A DNA stretch of 64,000 nucleotides from Baylisascaris procyonis. Its lineage: Eukaryota; Nematoda; Chromadorea; Rhabditida; Ascarididae. Numbering within the stretch: the stretch's first letter is position 1; each line of letters begins with the position of its first letter. This document shows positions 61,201-64,000 of this stretch, piece by piece. The notes beneath the pieces are model-generated. The model searched no databases. It was not told where the DNA came from and worked only from the letters and a program-made list of their open reading frames with translations. The DNA is taken from positions 2,916,001 through 2,980,000 of the forward strand of contig JAZARR010000095.1 in assembly GCA_037389465.1 (NCBI GenBank), read 5' to 3'. The position numbers and the translations under genes are program-made.

Positions 61201-63043
61201 TCCCCATGCATCAGAAAATAAAATATCATGACAAGAAGCAAAAAAAAGCGTGGCGGCGATTCGTAAATTTTGGCTGTTCGAGCATCTCTTTCTTAAGCAA
61301 TCAAATCCGCCAAACGAACTATGATCTTATAACACTGTCAGCAGATGGATTCGAACCCGTGACTCCGTACTTGCCGTATGAATCCTACCACTGACACTTC
61401 CATCATCCAATATTTTTTGCACAAGCTTCGTTTGCACAACCAAAATGGAATTGGCATTAATCAGGCAAAGTATTATATAAATATTTAGTTAACGTGACCC
61501 CTTTAGGGGAAGGGGTAACCCCGAATAGTATGGTGTATGTTCTCCGGTATCAGATGAAGTCCGCGACGGGAAACCCGTGGGAAGCAATTTGCCGGCTTTT
61601 TCTTTCGAGCTTTTCCACTAAAATTCCCGCCTTGAGAAATTGCTTTTTCTTGAGGCCTCCATAACGAAAATGCTCTGTTCTAGGAGTTCCTAATCCTTGA
61701 TCAATCCCTCGAACATCAACAGTGTCCCTGCTACCTAGTAGCATCTTCTTGAAGAATCTCATCGTGGAAACATCCTTCATATTTTTTTCTTACTGACTTG
61801 TTTGTTGGGGTTTCCGCTCTCTTCCTACATCACTCTAACTTCGTTTATGATCAACATTGGCTTCCTTCTTACAAAAGGGCAGAAAGAAAAGACGGTTTTT
61901 CCTGAAGCTAGAAGACTTGTTGATGACTTTCTAGGTACCCAAGAAGGATCGACGAATGCTGCCTCAGAAGCTGAACGAGACTGGAGAAGTAAAAATACTG
62001 AGATAGTGGAAATTGATACGAAAGGTTGGGTGACGAGTACGCTAAGACTTGGTTCATCAACAACGAAAATCGAACGCAATGATGAGAAGGAGAATGCATT
62101 TCGGCGTATTCAACGTGAAATTGAGATGGAAGCTCGACGTCAGAGGGAATTCAACAGAATGCGTCAACAATTGAACACTGTCACCACCATACAAGAAGAA
62201 ACTGAAGATGATGAACAGAATCACCTCAACGAGGATCACCTGAAAAAGGAATCATCTGAAAAGAGTTCCTCTCAACTCTCCACTCAACGAACATCCAAAA
62301 CATTGTCTTATGCAAAACAATTCGATGCAAAAATGGCAGAAAAGGTAAACCCAACAACGAACATTCTTCGAAACTCTCATGCCTCAACCCCGCATGAATA
62401 TAACAAAATGCCTCCTCCAACAATTGTTGCGGGAAATCAAGCTCAAGGTGATGCTAGTGCAAAGTCGATTTCAAGCAACGATACGAATGTTAAACAAGGT
62501 ACAAAGAATTTTAGTAAGAACTCATCACAAGAAATTAATAAAGTTCAAGGTCAACATCCTAACAGCACCGACAATATCAAGCAAATCGTCGAGAAGATGA
62601 AATTTAGCGTCACCTCGCAGCGTAACCTCACAGATACGGGTGCCACATCGATCAATAAACCTGAAGTGATGAATGGACATAAAGCTTCAGAGAATCGTTC
62701 CGCAATCAATGATAATGGATCAATTCCAGTATCGATTAGAAAAAATAATCGATCATCGATCATTGAAGCGGATCAAGGGAACAAATCCACTACGAAAAGC
62801 AGTAATCAGCATTCCACATCTAACGATGCCAATTGCAACGTTGAAGCACAACGTTCAATAACGACAAATATTCGTTCAGTTATTTCTTCAGCTAAAAACT
62901 CAACAATGCGTCCCCAAGATCAAAACTTGAGCATGAATATGCAAAAAAATCAACAAAAAAATATCACATCTAATGAAGAGAATTATGGAAAAGGAGCACA
63001 GCGTTGCAGAAAGGAACACTTAGAAGATAAGAAAACACATCTG
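52203..63043 (+). CDS. large disordered protein with poly-Q, eight exons, 3' partial
   Basis: Exons: 52203-52250, 54540-54700, 55167-55690, 58147-58347, 58974-59292, 60066-60234, 60661-61144 and about 61878-63043. Phases 0, 2, 1, 1, 2, 0, 1 agree at every join; the last donor (CTG|GTATGT) leads out of the window. The protein starts MSAHKKRGGLFTLFKK, a basic amphipathic segment that could bind membrane or phosphate. A Ser/Thr/Lys/Glu-rich region with a Gln tract follows, then VYEVGIIHYAPERFAG, a helical segment (LQKEYAKLRILFEQWQSH) continuing into LIAQLKLVQDLCSKV, a Pro-rich stretch (PPSPKTPTPPQVSPKS), and a highly charged helix (FRRIQREIEMEARRQREF) likely to be coiled coil. It is at least about 1,020 residues with no enzyme motif. 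The layout suggests a cytoskeletal or scaffold protein, which is inference. Exon 8 could instead start at 61908. Confidence 0.82.
55481..55527 (+). repeat. CAA-rich repeat encoding poly-Gln
   Basis: In exon 3 of the large gene, CAA with single CAG and CGA interruptions encodes about 14 Gln in two runs split by one Arg. Confidence 0.92.
56284..56508 (+). CDS. ORF inside intron 3, uncertain
   Basis: A 74-codon frame includes an ATG at 56374 and a helical-looking segment (EWDYIEEALRRTVETLFE). G+C is above the intron background. It could be an alternative exon, a nested gene or chance; the splice sites are poor and phases do not fit the host gene well. Confidence 0.18.
   Translation: MNSKGARIRRGSCRLPFPDKREGGKGPNWWMAEQKFASKAIYEWDYIEEALRRTVETLFETVGEGTNSIVHTKS
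57659..57991 (+). pseudogene. 110-codon open frame inside intron 3
   Basis: A frame open from 57659 to TAA at 57991 has no early ATG (first Met about residue 66). The composition is protein-like: FGYFRSRDIAQFYGYF, EEGYQPSWRKKDIAIV, then SDLREYAQTR. It sits 155 bases before exon 4 of the large gene. It could be a mobile-element fragment, a nested gene exon or an unused cassette. The family is not recognised. Confidence 0.25.
61345..61396 (-). other. tRNA-like A/B-box remnant in intron 7
   Basis: On the minus strand, GTCAGTGGTAGGATT (A-box/D-arm-like, recalling tRNA-Gly) is followed 22 bases later by GGGTTCGAATCC, a perfect B-box. The T-stem and acceptor do not pair, so it is not a working tRNA. 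It may be a SINE head or pseudo-tRNA. Confidence 0.38.
61497..61790. other. G+C-richer intronic block with small hairpins
   Basis: It begins with nested CCCC/GGGG hairpins (61499-61525) and carries a 76-codon minus-strand frame lacking splice sites. It lies between the tRNA-like remnant and exon 8. Possibly a non-autonomous mobile-element remnant; not assigned. Confidence 0.28.
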
Positions 63044-63192
63044 GTATGTTAGTTATGGACTTTTTGATAAATAATTTTTAGAATTTGCAATAAAATATTC
63101 AATTTTTATTTAAAATATTTTGGAAATTTTTTGAATCATAGTAAAGTAAAAAGATGAGTAATTTCTTCTTGAAAAAAAATTCTTACAGCACT

Positions 63193-64000
<808 letters not shown>

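Noticed and set aside
61802..61877. Upstream extension of the exon 8 frame to an ATG-like start near 61802
   Set aside because: It lies before the predicted acceptor, and the phase-1 join from exon 7 requires a later start.

Overview
This is a eukaryotic, AT-rich window (roughly one third G+C by eye) with long introns and intergenic spacers, many microsatellites and few genes. Introns mostly end in nematode-style TTTCAG or TTTGCAG, and several start codons lie 5-24 bases after such a site, as expected for spliced-leader trans-splicing. A nematode is the best fit; other trans-splicing invertebrates (for example flatworms) are not excluded, and no species is named. There is no sign of operonic bacterial genes, CRISPR or rRNA.

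Layout. 1-2769 is the 3' part of an apparently intact non-LTR retrotransposon (end of an APE endonuclease, reverse transcriptase, C-terminal C2H2 finger, short 3' UTR with a hairpin, TA tail). 2.8-13.7 kb is mostly AT-rich spacer with weak exon-like islands. About 13.8-15.0 kb (minus) holds a small secreted-peptide gene. 21.2-23.0 kb (plus) holds a two-exon gene for a 70-residue single-span membrane protein. 26.0-32.6 kb (minus) holds two C2H2 zinc-finger genes in tandem. 33.7-39.0 kb (plus) holds a type I membrane protein with one LDL-receptor class A module. 40.7-42.0 kb (minus) holds an 82-residue membrane protein gene. 42-52 kb is spacer with a few isolated exon candidates and strand-asymmetric low-complexity tracts. 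From 52.2 kb to the window end (plus) runs a large gene for a polar, disordered, poly-Q-containing protein whose last visible intron contains a TTTA array of about 800 bases.

Gene models were assembled by hand from splice consensus, intron phase and motif continuity. The strongest checks are that several zinc fingers, and the sixth cysteine of the LDL-A module, are completed exactly across predicted splice junctions. No database search was possible, so functions are given only where a motif shows them.

The most interesting items are the small multi-exon genes that ordinary ORF length filters miss, the tandem zinc-finger pair as a candidate operon, the compact LDL-A receptor with an unrecognised ectodomain, a G-quadruplex-prone GGGGAGA tract just upstream of the large gene's start, and an apparent excess of perfect TGACGTCA palindromes.
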